A stretch of DNA of 64,000 nucleotides from an uncultured Desulfobacter sp. (GCF_963664415.1 NZ_OY761443.1:248001-312000), one strand, 5' to 3'; counted from the stretch's first letter, positions 26,002 to 34,650 are shown. The notes: generated by a model not told the origin, from the letters alone. Numbers and translations are program-made.

Positions 26002-26262
26002 CTACCCAACGCAGTAGTCGGCTATTGCCTTCAACGCTCCTTTTTGGCTGTAATTAATTGATTCCCGTGATTCTACAGCTATGAGAATCGGTTTTGTGCA
26101 CCCACACTCTTGTATTAACAAACCGGCATCTGTGTCTGTAATGCTCAGGATATCATCATTCTTCTCCGCCTCTTCAAAATAGGTCGTACAGTCTTCGGAT
26201 ATCTCGATCCTTATCGTTTCATTTCGACCTTTCAGGGGATTATATACATCCAGTTCTTTCAT
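26002..26262 (-). CDS. Small protein encoded downstream of istB inside the IS21 element
   Basis: This 86-residue acidic protein begins MKELDVYNPLKGRNETIRIE, followed by ISEDCTTYFEEAEKNDD, TDTDAGLLIQECGCTKP and ESINYSQKGALKAIADYCVG. It has four cysteines, including CGC. I do not recognise a family. It begins 3 bp after istB, reads the same way and lies inside the IS ends, so it travels with the element. That is unusual because most IS21 elements have only istA and istB. It may be an accessory regulator or a passenger. The large palindrome follows its stop. Confidence 0.65.
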   Translation of the reverse strand: MKELDVYNPLKGRNETIRIEISEDCTTYFEEAEKNDDILSITDTDAGLLIQECGCTKPILIAVESRESINYSQKGALKAIADYCVG

Positions 26263-26265
26263 TCT

Positions 26266-27018
26266 TTATCCTCTCGATTTTAAAGTCTGTTTAAGTCGAT
26301 AACTGTCCCAGTTACATTGAATAATGTGAGCCCGGTGAGTGACACGATCCAGCAGAGCAGCGGTAAGATTTGCATCGCCAAACACCTGCGTCCAATCACC
26401 AAAACCAAGATTGGTAGTGATGATGATCGAACGTCTTTCATGGCGCTCGGTAAGGACTTGGAACAATAATTCAGCGCCGATTTTACTGAACGGGACGTAC
26501 CCCAATTCATCAAGAATCAACAGCCCATAACCGGCATATCGTTTTATCATTCTACCCAGAGCCTGTTGTTCCCTGGCCTCCGTCAGTTCGTTTGCAAGCC
26601 CACAACCAGTAATAAAACGAACTCGATGTCCATACCGGCAGGCTTCCATCCCGATGCTGGTTGCCAGATGGGTTTTACCGGCTCCGCTTTTACCTATCAA
26701 AATTATATTCCGGGCTTCTTTAATGAATGTCCCTGTTGAAAGTTCTTTGATCAACCGGGCGTCCAAATCAGGGGCAGCCTCAAAATCAAATGTTTCAAGC
26801 GGTTTCTGCATCGGGAACCTGGCTTCCTTGAGACGTCGCTTGCGACCGTTTTCCTGCCGTATTTGAACTTCCGCTTCAACAAGATTCAATAAAAACTCAT
26901 CGTAGCCGCAGGCCGCCTCATGCGCCTGCCGGATCTGACCTTCCAACTCTTTTTCCATCGTCGAGAGCTTCAGCGTTTTTAAGTGCTGTGTGAGGACTGC
27001 CTGGACTGCTGGGTTCAT
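26266..27018 (-). CDS. istB: IS21-family ATP-binding protein IstB
   Basis: This 250-residue AAA+ helper ATPase has Walker A IILIGKSGAGKTHLATSIG, Walker B GLLILDELGYVPFSK and sensor region IIITTNLGFGDWTQVFGD. A DnaC-like C-terminus reads AALLDRVTHRAHIIQC. In IS21 it binds target DNA and activates the IstA transposase. The start ATG overlaps the istA stop by 4 bp (ATGA). All main motifs are intact. Confidence 0.93.
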   Translation of the reverse strand: MNPAVQAVLTQHLKTLKLSTMEKELEGQIRQAHEAACGYDEFLLNLVEAEVQIRQENGRKRRLKEARFPMQKPLETFDFEAAPDLDARLIKELSTGTFIKEARNIILIGKSGAGKTHLATSIGMEACRYGHRVRFITGCGLANELTEAREQQALGRMIKRYAGYGLLILDELGYVPFSKIGAELLFQVLTERHERRSIIITTNLGFGDWTQVFGDANLTAALLDRVTHRAHIIQCNWDSYRLKQTLKSRG

Positions 27019-28556
27019 AAGATACCTCCAAGCTGTTCGTATGCCGAGATGTCAGCAGGGGGCAGTGTCTCCCAGTTCGACAAAGGATCAAATTGGGACT
27101 CCATAGAGATGTTTTGACTGTGTAAAATCTGCTTGAGAGCATTGCTGCAGCCGACATTGCTTTTCAGTGCTTCCTTTACGGCTGCTTCGATCTTGTCGAC
27201 AGCATATTTTTCGTACAGCATCAGCACGGTGACAAATTCCCGGGTACCTTTGGTTACACCGTTTTTCCGGCGAAAATGTTCTAATAACTTTTCCAGGCAA
27301 TCCGGCCATTGATCACGCCATTGTAAAATTGGCCGGGCGGTATCAAATGATTGTGGACGCTGACGAATCAACTCCAGATAATGTTCCGGTTTTAAACTCC
27401 ACTTATTATTTCCATATAACCGATGATGGGTGCTTATTTTTCTGCCGCTCCAATAAATGATCACCTGGTCTATCTCTACTATCGCCTGCACTCTCATGTA
27501 AGCATAGCGCGTCGGGACAGAATACCGGTTCTTGTCAATAATAACGGTGGCATATTTGTTTACCCTGACCATGAACGTCTCAACGTTACTGAACGATGTT
27601 GTCGGCAATGGCAGCAATACCTGCTTTTCTGATTCAAACAATTCATTGACGCTTTGTGTTTGACCGGCGATGCGATGCTCTCCATAGGCCATGCAATCAT
27701 CGAGGAGGCGCGTGTTCAATTCGTCCAGGCTGTCAGCATGTGGGATAGGAACCATATAATTTCTTCGAGCGTAGCCGACCAGGCCTTCAATCCCACCTTT
27801 TTCATGGCCCTGGCCGGGATTGCAAAACCGTGGATCGAAGTTGTAATAGGCCTTGAACCGATTATAAGATTCCTGAAGATGACGTTTTTTTCCTTTAAAT
27901 ACCTTTTGTACGACTGTTGTCAGATTGTCATAGATAAGAACTGGGAACACGCCTCCAAAAAATGAAAAGGCCTGGATATGAGCGTCAAATAAAGCTTGCT
28001 GCCTTTCACAGGGATAACAGCGAACAAAGTGTTTGCCCGAACATTTTGAACGTATGCAAAATAATTTCAGCTTCACGGGTTCGCCGGCAATAACTGCCTG
28101 ACAGTTTCCCCAGTCTACCTCGGCTTCCTGGGCAGTCGTCGGATCTGATGGGATAAATGCCTGCTGATTCGTTAAACCCAGCCTCAGCTTTGCCTCACGC
28201 ACATAACGGCGAACCGTCGTCTCTCCACCGGAATACTCGAGTTCCGATTTCAGACGATGGTATATCCGGGTTGCTGTATGTCGCTGTTTGTATGGCTTGT
28301 CCTTGTCATCGCCAAGCCAGCGGTCTATCTCCTGGATATAAGGACCAAGAACGGGATATGGCTGTTTAGATCGTTGCTTGTAGCCAATGTATTCCTGCTT
28401 TAAAATTTTTTTTATGGTGTTTTTTGAATGGCCGGTTTCTCTGGCAAGCTCTTTAATGGCCTTTCCATAAACACGGTGAGCTGTTCGGATGTAATCATAC
28501 TGATCCACTTTAAGCATTCTCCTTTTCGTCTCCGGTAATGGGTTAAAAATCTCCAT
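27015..28556 (-). CDS. istA: IS21-family transposase IstA
   Basis: This 513-residue transposase has an N-terminal helix-turn-helix (IKELARETGHSKNTIKKILKQ) and an rve core with catalytic acids in EAEVDWGNCQAVI, VLIYDNLTTVV and GHEKGGIEGLVG. A C-terminal Mu-type SH3-like region (VNKYATVIIDKNRYSVPTRYA) follows. The start at 28556 lies near the IS end; the ATG 13 codons on (MLKVDQYDYIR) is also possible. Translationally coupled to istB. It appears complete. Confidence 0.92.
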   Translation of the reverse strand: MEIFNPLPETKRRMLKVDQYDYIRTAHRVYGKAIKELARETGHSKNTIKKILKQEYIGYKQRSKQPYPVLGPYIQEIDRWLGDDKDKPYKQRHTATRIYHRLKSELEYSGGETTVRRYVREAKLRLGLTNQQAFIPSDPTTAQEAEVDWGNCQAVIAGEPVKLKLFCIRSKCSGKHFVRCYPCERQQALFDAHIQAFSFFGGVFPVLIYDNLTTVVQKVFKGKKRHLQESYNRFKAYYNFDPRFCNPGQGHEKGGIEGLVGYARRNYMVPIPHADSLDELNTRLLDDCMAYGEHRIAGQTQSVNELFESEKQVLLPLPTTSFSNVETFMVRVNKYATVIIDKNRYSVPTRYAYMRVQAIVEIDQVIIYWSGRKISTHHRLYGNNKWSLKPEHYLELIRQRPQSFDTARPILQWRDQWPDCLEKLLEHFRRKNGVTKGTREFVTVLMLYEKYAVDKIEAAVKEALKSNVGCSNALKQILHSQNISMESQFDPLSNWETLPPADISAYEQLGGIL

Positions 28557-28602
28557 TCAATACCAGAGTACTGATGCAAAGTGGGGGGTCAATTTTAGGT
28601 TG

Positions 28603-29124
28603 TCATTTGGCCCTCAAAGGGGTCAATTTTAGGTTAGCAAAACCAAAAGATGCTTGATCGCATTCAAAACACTTTGTTTTATGTGGAAAAGTGCCATTTA
28701 AGTTTTCACGCAGTCTGAAATTTATAAACTCGTCGGTATCGGTAAACCCTGCATGGTATTCATTAAACCTACAGTTGATGCAATCCTCACCATCTAAGAT
28801 CGGAAAAAAAACCCCTTCAAGGGCAATGCAATCAATACCTATATCCCAAGGGATTGGCTCCCCCTTTTTCGGGAATCTTTTTTCAGACTCAAGAGAGATT
28901 AAGGTGTAATCTTCGTTTGGATCCAATTGGGATAGAATTGTGGCTTTGTCAAATATAGCCCCAACGGGGTATCCGTCCAATGGTTCTACAGGCGACGATT
29001 GTCTTATTTTTACAATATTTGAATGCGGTTTTTCGTTAAATTTTTGAATCAACACATAGAGCTTCTTTAAATTTGAAGGTTGCTTGAAATTGAGATTTGC
29101 ATATTCAATAAATAATTCTGTCAA
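28603..29124 (-). pseudogene. Hypothetical protein truncated at its C-terminus by IS21
   Basis: As read, 173 residues from MTELFIEYANLNFKQPSN. The last ~12 codons (NLKLTPLRAK region) are IS21 end sequence, so the native C-terminus is lost. The surviving part has candidate metal ligands in DCINCRFNEYHAGFTD and HKTKCFECDQASFGF. AT-rich like the DUF4062 gene. I do not recognise the family. It may still give a stable product, since the zinc-like pairs are kept. Confidence 0.55.
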
Positions 29125-29159
29125 CGGTTGTTTCCTGTAATAATTGCCTGATTAAAAAC

Positions 29160-29227
29160 TCCCCGGGAAAACGGTTCAGGAAGACCGTTTTCCAAAACCG
29201 ATGATCAGCCGGTTTCTATCCCGGGGA
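29160..29227. repeat. Cloverleaf-like inverted repeat (three-way junction)
   Basis: Outer arms TCCCCGGGA (29160-29168) and TCCCGGGGA (29219-29227) are perfect 9-bp partners. Between them are two hairpins, AAACGGT/ACCGTTT (29169-29190) and AAACCG/CGGTTT (29195-29215). It lies 5 bp past the RhuM-Fic stop and before the next gene on the same strand. It could be a terminator, attenuator or recombination site. Confidence 0.65.
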
Positions 29228-29232
29228 AAGGG

Positions 29233-30243
29233 TTAAATATCTTTTGATTCAGATTCACAAAGTAAATTCATGATCAGTTTTATTATCGTGTCTTTCTGAT
29301 TTGGAGCAGATTCGGCCACCAGCAATGTCAAAGCAGCCAGGCCAGTATCATTGATCACCGGCAGCCCTGTACTATTTAGCAACCGGCCATTTCGGTGTAG
29401 GAAGTCCACAAATAAAAAAGCCCCGCTTCGTTTGTTTCCGTCAATGAATAGATGATTCTTAACCACGAAATAAAGCAGATGGGCGGCCTTACTTTCAATG
29501 GTGGGATAGGCTGGCTCTCCAAATACGGTTTGATCCAGATTGCCAAATATTCCGGCAAGGCTGTCAGCCCTGGAAGATTTGGCAAAAAAATTGGTTGCCT
29601 CTCCCCGGGCGATCAACTTTGCTTTCAATTTTTCCAAGGCGGCCGTGGCATCCATCGGGCTTGGCAGATTCCCACCGGTATGCCCTTTGGGATCTTTTAA
29701 AAGTCCCTCATCATACTGTTGGAGCCAAAGAAAAGTTTGAGTATATCGGCCCATGATATCTACCAGGCCACGACCCATATCAGATGCAAGGTCCGGTGTC
29801 TGAGCAGCTTTTTTAATTAGGTTAAGGGCCTGTTCAAGCTCCGCCGCATTTTCTTGAAACCGCTGTCGGTTTATGGTGTATCCTTTGACAAGGTATTCTT
29901 TCAGGCGCTGAGTAGCCCAGATACGAAACTGAGTCGCAATCTTGCTTTTTACTCGATACCCCACGGACAAAACCATATCCAGATTGTAATGATCAAGGTT
30001 CCGTTTTACTTGTCGAGTACCTTCATTTTGAACTATTCGGAATTTCCGAATAGTTGCCTCACGGATCAATTCCCTTTCATTGTAAATGTTCCTAACATGC
30101 TCATTTATGGTGGGTGTGGTAACCTGAAACAATCCTGACATTTGCTTTTGAGTCAGCCACAAGGTATCGCTTTCAATACGAACTTGTATTTCTGTTTGAC
30201 CGTCCTCTGCCTGATAAATTTCAATCTGCCCGGCCTCATTCAT
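29233..30243 (-). CDS. RhuM-type N-domain with Fic/DOC C-domain
   Basis: This 336-residue protein starts with a RhuM/virulence-type domain (about 10-130): IEIYQAEDGQTEIQVRIESD, TLWLTQKQMSGLFQVT, NLDHYNLDMVLSVGYRVKS and QFRIWATQRLKEYLVKGY. The C-terminal ~130 residues have a Fic motif HLFIDGNKRSGAFLFVDFL near residue 272, with the catalytic His and the GNKRxG anion loop. Fic proteins usually transfer AMP or a related group to hydroxyls of target proteins. Here the final Arg of the classic motif is not present in the usual form (GAF). The gene is 3 bp after the integrase stop, so probably in one transcript with it. A toxin or host-control role is inferred. Confidence 0.85.
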   Translation of the reverse strand: MNEAGQIEIYQAEDGQTEIQVRIESDTLWLTQKQMSGLFQVTTPTINEHVRNIYNERELIREATIRKFRIVQNEGTRQVKRNLDHYNLDMVLSVGYRVKSKIATQFRIWATQRLKEYLVKGYTINRQRFQENAAELEQALNLIKKAAQTPDLASDMGRGLVDIMGRYTQTFLWLQQYDEGLLKDPKGHTGGNLPSPMDATAALEKLKAKLIARGEATNFFAKSSRADSLAGIFGNLDQTVFGEPAYPTIESKAAHLLYFVVKNHLFIDGNKRSGAFLFVDFLHRNGRLLNSTGLPVINDTGLAALTLLVAESAPNQKDTIIKLIMNLLCESESKDI

Positions 30244-30246
30244 CGT

Positions 30247-31487
30247 TTAAGCCTTCTTCCTATTGGCCATAGGAATGACATTGTCTGCATTTGCAATCCT
30301 GGCCTGTTCAACAATCCAGGAGGCAATGGTGTCAATCTCATTTCGCAGATAAAGCAAGTCTGAAGTTTCCATGTAATGCTTACTTGAGACATCCGCTAAT
30401 TTGTGATTGGTAAGAAGGTCAAATTTCCATTTCTCAATTCCATTTTCAACGGCGATGGCCTTAAATGTCCGGCGCAAGTCGTGTGCTGAAACATTTGATT
30501 TAATGGCCTCAAATATTTTCTTCATGGGAGTTCTGATCTCTTTTATATGGCCGTACTTACCTTTGGAAGCAAACACATATTCATTAACCTTCGGGCGGCT
30601 GTCCACGATTTGGCAGGCAAGATCCGAAAGAGGCAATGTAACTTCGTGATGGTTTTTGGGATCATCTAAATACCACCATTTTTCCTCCGTATTCACCCGG
30701 TCCCAGGTCAAAGCAGTGGCTTCATCCACACGGCAACCGGACAGGAAAATAAACATGGCGGCATCTACCATTGTCCGGCTTGCCGGTAATTGTCCCGGGT
30801 TCTGGTTTAAGTTTTCAAGTACATTCCAGGCCAATCCCACCTTATCAATGGGCACTTTTGAATTTCGGGGCTGAACTGTATTCCAAAGCTTTTGTTCGGA
30901 TAGAATATTCACGGGGTTTTCTCCAAATACGGGGGAATCATCCGGGTATCTGTATTCAGCAATGGCATAATTCCATAAGGCCCGGAAAATCCTGAATGCC
31001 TGGTTTGCCTGGGACGGGGATCTCTCGCTTATTTCCATAAACTTTCTTTTCACTTCATCCCTGTTTATTTGGGATAAAGGTTTCTTTTTCCAGGCCTTAA
31101 AATTCAAATCACGATGAGTTTTGATATCCTTTATGGATAACGGTTTTAATTTCTTGGATTCAATATATGACTTGACAACCACTTCAAGAGGAACTGTCTC
31201 TGCCTTTTGTTTACGGCGTTCATAGGAAGGATCTTCTCCTTGGGCGATCTTTGCAAGTTCCATTCGGGCCATATCCCTTGCCTGTTTAGGTGTCAAAGCC
31301 CCATATGTACCTAATGTGACCCTTCTATTTTTCCCCCCTACCTGGCCTGCGCAAAAAATATTTTCTTCTTAGATGTGACCTTCAAGGCAAAGCCGGACAA
31401 GTCTTTATCCCAAAAAAAATACGTTTTCCCTATTGGTGCAAGTTCAGTTTCATCTATGAAACGCTTTTTTAATGAGGCTTTCGCCAT
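30247..31487 (-). pseudogene. Tyrosine integrase of the island, frameshifted
   Basis: The 5' part begins with an ATG at 31487 preceded by AAAGGTGACGAT. It reads MAKASLKKRFIDETELAPIG and KTYFFWDKDLSGFALKV to FAQAR, then stops at TAG (31338-31340). The next frame continues as VGGKNRRVTLGTYGALTPKQ and on to 30247. One missing base near AGG(G)TA explains this. The catalytic domain has R in SGCRVDEATALTWDRV, HDLRRTF and HKLADVSSKHYM, so the core is complete but lacks the N-terminal arm-binding part if read from the first internal ATG (31296). It belongs to the P4-like DUF4102 integrase group that uses tRNA 3' ends. Confidence 0.85.
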
Positions 31488-31516
31488 ATCGTCACCTTTT
31501 GTTTTATTCCAAAGTT

Positions 31517-31535
31517 AGCATGCAAATAGCATGCA
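31517..31535. repeat. 19-bp island-end motif, right copy
   Basis: AGCATGCAAATAGCATGCA, identical to 20169-20187. It lies 30 bp upstream of the integrase ATG and 148 bp inside the right att core. The position is suitable for autoregulation of int or for directional recombination. Confidence 0.6.
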
Positions 31536-31683
31536 TTTTAGGTTAAATTGAGCTAAATCAGATCAATTCAGATTAAACTCAATATCCCACTGAAAGCATT
31601 TAATGTCAAAGGTTATAAACGTTTATTAAGTTTCATTAAGAAGGGTAAAAAAGCATATCTGAGGACTCAAAATCCTCCGGCCT

Positions 31684-31713
31684 TTGCGAGTTCAAGTCTC
31701 GCCTCCGGTACCA
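31684..31713 (+). repeat. Right attachment site core
   Basis: A 30-bp exact repeat of the tRNA-Leu 3' end. Another 19 tRNA bases (31661-31679) lie upstream, but the D-arm half is absent, so this is not a tRNA gene. Confidence 0.9.
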
Positions 31714-31723
31714 CGAAAATCAG

Positions 31724-31755
31724 GGCTTTCAGCGTTTTAGCTGGAAGCCTTTTTA
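31724..31755 (+). terminator. Displaced tRNA-Leu terminator
   Basis: GGCTTTCAGC and GCTGGAAGCC form a perfect 10-bp stem with loop GTTTTA, followed by TTTTTATTTT. It stands 11 bp beyond the right att site, where the original end of the tRNA-Leu unit would have been before insertion. Confidence 0.8.
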
Positions 31756-32345
31756 TTTTACCGGCAAAAAAGTAAGCATATCGTAAGAATGCGGCACGTC
31801 CATGCACAACAGCCACTCTGGATCTGAAAACGATGTTGATACCAGTAATCTGGAACCTTATGTGATGGATTAAAATTTTTGATGCCTGGCAAAAGCAGGA
31901 GAAAATCAGCGAAAAAATTGACAGAAAAAGCCTGAATTACTTGTTATGCTATTAAATCAGTTCGTTGTGTATGCTTCTCTCCAACTGAAACAACAAAGAC
32001 AATTGCAGAAGTATTACTCAGGGTATTAATTCTTGAGTTGTTAAAATGATTGATATAACTAAAAAATAGAATATTGATCTAAAAAGCAGGCATCCGTCTG
32101 CAGATTTCCCATATTGACATGCCTTCACAGACCGTAAATGAGTGTTGTTACCAATACCACTATCACTGCTCATGAATACTGCCCCCCCGAAGTTCTATCT
32201 TACTCTTAATGAGATCAGAGTGTCTGTTGACTGTCGGTTCTGCCAGGAGAAAGATTGACATTTTTATAAACTTATGTGAATATATTATTTAATAAATTTA
32301 AATGGTTATTTTTAATCTCAGCTTTTTGGGGAGGAGGAGAGTCGT
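31756..32345. other. Intergenic region right of the island
   Basis: There is no gene that I can support. AT content rises toward the Cache-PAS-HD-GYP gene, so its promoter is likely at 32200-32330. No dispersed repeat of this window is present. Confidence 0.4.
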
Positions 32346-34055
32346 ATGCTGGAAAATGCGATGCAGAAGATGTTTAAGACTACCTCTCGGAGAATTGCCG
32401 TGCCGGCACTTTTGACGATCGCTCTTTATGTCATTGCCATGTTTATTATTTTTCTTCCTCATATTGAAAAAAGCTTTGTCAGCAGAAAGAAAGAAATGAT
32501 CCGTGAGTTGGCCGAAACGGTGTGGAGCCTGGTTGATAACTACCACGAACGGGAGCTGTCTGGCGAACTGCCCCGATCCGATGCTCAAAACAGGGCACTG
32601 CTCCGGATCGGTACACTCCGGTATGGTCCTGAAAAAAAGGATTATTTCTGGGTCTCTGACATGACGCCACGGATGATTATGCATCCGTATCGCTCGAATA
32701 TTGTGAACAAGGACATTAAGGAGATTCAGGATTCAAGTCTCAAAAGACTTTACTTAAGATGGAATGAGGTGGTTGCGAAAAAAGGTGCCGGATATGTTGG
32801 TTATCAATGGCAATGGAAAGACGACCCCAACAAAATGTCTGATAAATTGTCCTATATCAAAAGCTTTCAACCATGGGGCTGGATTGTGGGGACCGGTATG
32901 TATCTTGATGATATTTACGCGGAAATCGGCGCCATACGCAATAAGTTTGTCGCCATTTCCACTGTTATCCTGTGCATTGTCCTGATTCTGTCTCTATATT
33001 CCATTCGCCAAACCATGAAAGCTGACAATGAGTTGATGCTCTCCTTAATTGAACGCAACGAACTGAATGAATCGCTGAAAGAGAGTAAAGAGCGCTTCCG
33101 GAGCCTTCTGGAAAATACCAGCGATTGGATATGGGAAAGCGATAAAAAGGGACGGTATACCTATTCAAGCCCCAGAGTGGAAGAATTACTGGGTTTTTCA
33201 TCGAAAGAAACAATGCACAAAACCATCATGGATTTCGTTCCCAGCAATTTAAAGAGCCTGTATCAGGAAACCTTCAAAAATCTGCTTGGCGCCAAAAAGT
33301 CATTCAAAGGGTTTGAGACTACATGCCAGAAAAAAAACGGCCAGCATGTGGTTATCGAAAATAATGCGGTGCCGGTTTTTTCAGAAAACGGCAGTCTTTT
33401 GGGATATAGAGGAGTAACGCGGGACATCACGGACCGAAAAATGGCTATGGAAGCGCTTAAAAAAAGTCGAGACGTTCTGCATGCAAATCTTGAGGAGACC
33501 GTGAAGTCATTGGCCTCCGCCGAGGAGAAACGTGATCCTTACACTGCTGGCCATCAGACACGGGTTGACCGATTGGCCTGTGCCATTGCACGAGAACTCG
33601 GACTTTCAGATCAGCAGACTGAAGGACTGCACTTTGCCGCACTTCTGCATGATATCGGCAAAATTGCCCTGCCGTCCGAATTCCTGTCCAAACCGACCTC
33701 GTTGTCCCACCAGGAGCATGAAATAATTAAATGCCATGCCCAGGTCGGGTATGATATTTTGAAAAACATTCATTTCCCATGGCCGGTTGCGGAAATCGTA
33801 TACCAGCACCACGAATACCTTGACGGTTCGGGTTATCCCAGGAATTTGACTGATAAGGAAATTCTTCTTGAAGCGAAAATACTGACGGTTGCTGATGTGG
33901 TTGAAGCCATATCTTCCCACCGCCCCTACAGGCCGTCTCTTGGCATGGACTCCGCCCTGGAGGAAATACAGAATGGTCGCGGAATCCGATATCATGCCCC
34001 CTGTGTGGACGCCTGCCTAAAGCTCATAAAAGATGAAAAGATTGATTTCTCGTGA
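32346..34055 (+). CDS. Cache-PAS-HD-GYP receptor, c-di-GMP phosphodiesterase
   Basis: This 569-residue membrane receptor has TM helices at about 20-40 and 200-220, which enclose an extracytoplasmic single Cache domain. Its hallmark text is KKDYFWVSDMTPRMIMHPYR, GYVGYQWQWKDDPN and KLSYIKSFQPWGWIVGTGMYLDDI. A PAS domain (about 250-370; ENTSDWIWESDKKG, then TRDITDRKM) is followed by an HD-GYP domain with RDPYTAGHQTRVDRLA, HDIGK with H435-D436, HHEYLDGSGYP and VADVVEAISSHRPYRPS. It should sense a small carboxylate or amine ligand and degrade c-di-GMP. A GGAGGAGA lies upstream of the ATG. It seems to be a single-gene unit. Confidence 0.92.
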   Translation: MLENAMQKMFKTTSRRIAVPALLTIALYVIAMFIIFLPHIEKSFVSRKKEMIRELAETVWSLVDNYHERELSGELPRSDAQNRALLRIGTLRYGPEKKDYFWVSDMTPRMIMHPYRSNIVNKDIKEIQDSSLKRLYLRWNEVVAKKGAGYVGYQWQWKDDPNKMSDKLSYIKSFQPWGWIVGTGMYLDDIYAEIGAIRNKFVAISTVILCIVLILSLYSIRQTMKADNELMLSLIERNELNESLKESKERFRSLLENTSDWIWESDKKGRYTYSSPRVEELLGFSSKETMHKTIMDFVPSNLKSLYQETFKNLLGAKKSFKGFETTCQKKNGQHVVIENNAVPVFSENGSLLGYRGVTRDITDRKMAMEALKKSRDVLHANLEETVKSLASAEEKRDPYTAGHQTRVDRLACAIARELGLSDQQTEGLHFAALLHDIGKIALPSEFLSKPTSLSHQEHEIIKCHAQVGYDILKNIHFPWPVAEIVYQHHEYLDGSGYPRNLTDKEILLEAKILTVADVVEAISSHRPYRPSLGMDSALEEIQNGRGIRYHAPCVDACLKLIKDEKIDFS

Positions 34056-34650
34056 TTGTCGGATTACCAATGTATTAACCGCAGCGGTATAAATCCGCTG
34101 AACCGCCTCGGTACGTGATCAAAGTATGCCGGATAGCGTGGGATAGTTCTCAAATGGTGGGGATTCCTAACCTGATCATGACCTCAGAATAGAGAACTTT
34201 TCGTAAACCACTCTCAAGGCTCGGCTGGACCACTTGGTCCTCTGCAATAACTATTTATTAGATACAATGTTTTTTTGCGTTGCATCGAAATAATAAGTAA
34301 CTTAAAATACTTACTCACACTGCTCATACCGCAATGGGGGTTGTCAACGACGCTGTTTTTAGATAGAGTATTCAATCAGGAAGGCAGGTTATTTAGTCCA
34401 CCACTTATTATTGCTTATAGCCTTTTGCCATCAAGGCAAGCCTGATCCGCTTTTCAATGTATTCTCGCTCATGGCTGACGATCTCATGTAAAGGACTTGG
34501 GTAAAATAAAATTTTATTTTTTTGCCTTTTTATCCGCATAATTCGTAAAGCCCTTAGGCGAGCTTTGAATAGGAATAAAACTTCGGCGTAAAACGACAGC
34601 ATTTATTTTTCCCAAATCCCCGGGGAATAAAAACGGGAAAGGAGATCTTA
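34056..34650. other. Intergenic region with a small hairpin
   Basis: CAGCGG/CCGCTG (34082-34100) is a weak hairpin after the receptor gene. A 64-codon minus-strand frame (34408-34602) contains EREYIEKRIRLALMAKGY but has no ribosome site; I leave it uncalled. A GGAGAT site precedes the next gene. Confidence 0.4.

Larger units (their letters stand above)
25843..28639 (-). mobile_element. IS21-family element with an extra gene
   Basis: A ~2.8-kb element reading leftward. Both ends carry two copies of an AAAATTGACCCC-type subrepeat in inverted orientation (25853-25893 and 28583-28630), as usual for IS21 ends, within TGC...GCA termini. It encodes istA, istB and a third small gene, and contains a 52-bp perfect palindrome near its left end. 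I see no clear target duplication. It truncates a gene at each side. Confidence 0.75.
20080..31713. mobile_element. Integrative genomic island in tRNA-Leu
   Basis: A ~11.6-kb island bounded by 30-bp direct repeats of the tRNA-Leu 3' end. It has a tyrosine integrase (frameshifted) at the right end, three insertion sequences, a DUF4062 gene, a RhuM-Fic gene and several truncated genes. Insertion left an intact tRNA at the left, because the incoming att site restored the 3' end. The integrase lies at the end away from the intact tRNA gene. No conjugation or replication genes are recognisable, so it is a degraded, probably immobile element. Confidence 0.85.

Noticed and set aside
25835..28647. 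Target duplication at the IS21 ends
   Set aside because: ATCGGAAT and AAACCAAA do not match. The two flanking fragments also differ in composition, so a deletion next to the IS is likely.
31661..31713. A second tRNA-Leu gene
   Set aside because: Only the anticodon and T-arm parts match; the 5' acceptor and D arm are missing. It is the att duplication of the island.
34408..34602. 64-codon minus-strand frame
   Set aside because: Composition is partly protein-like near its end, but there is no ribosome site, no family and no operon context.
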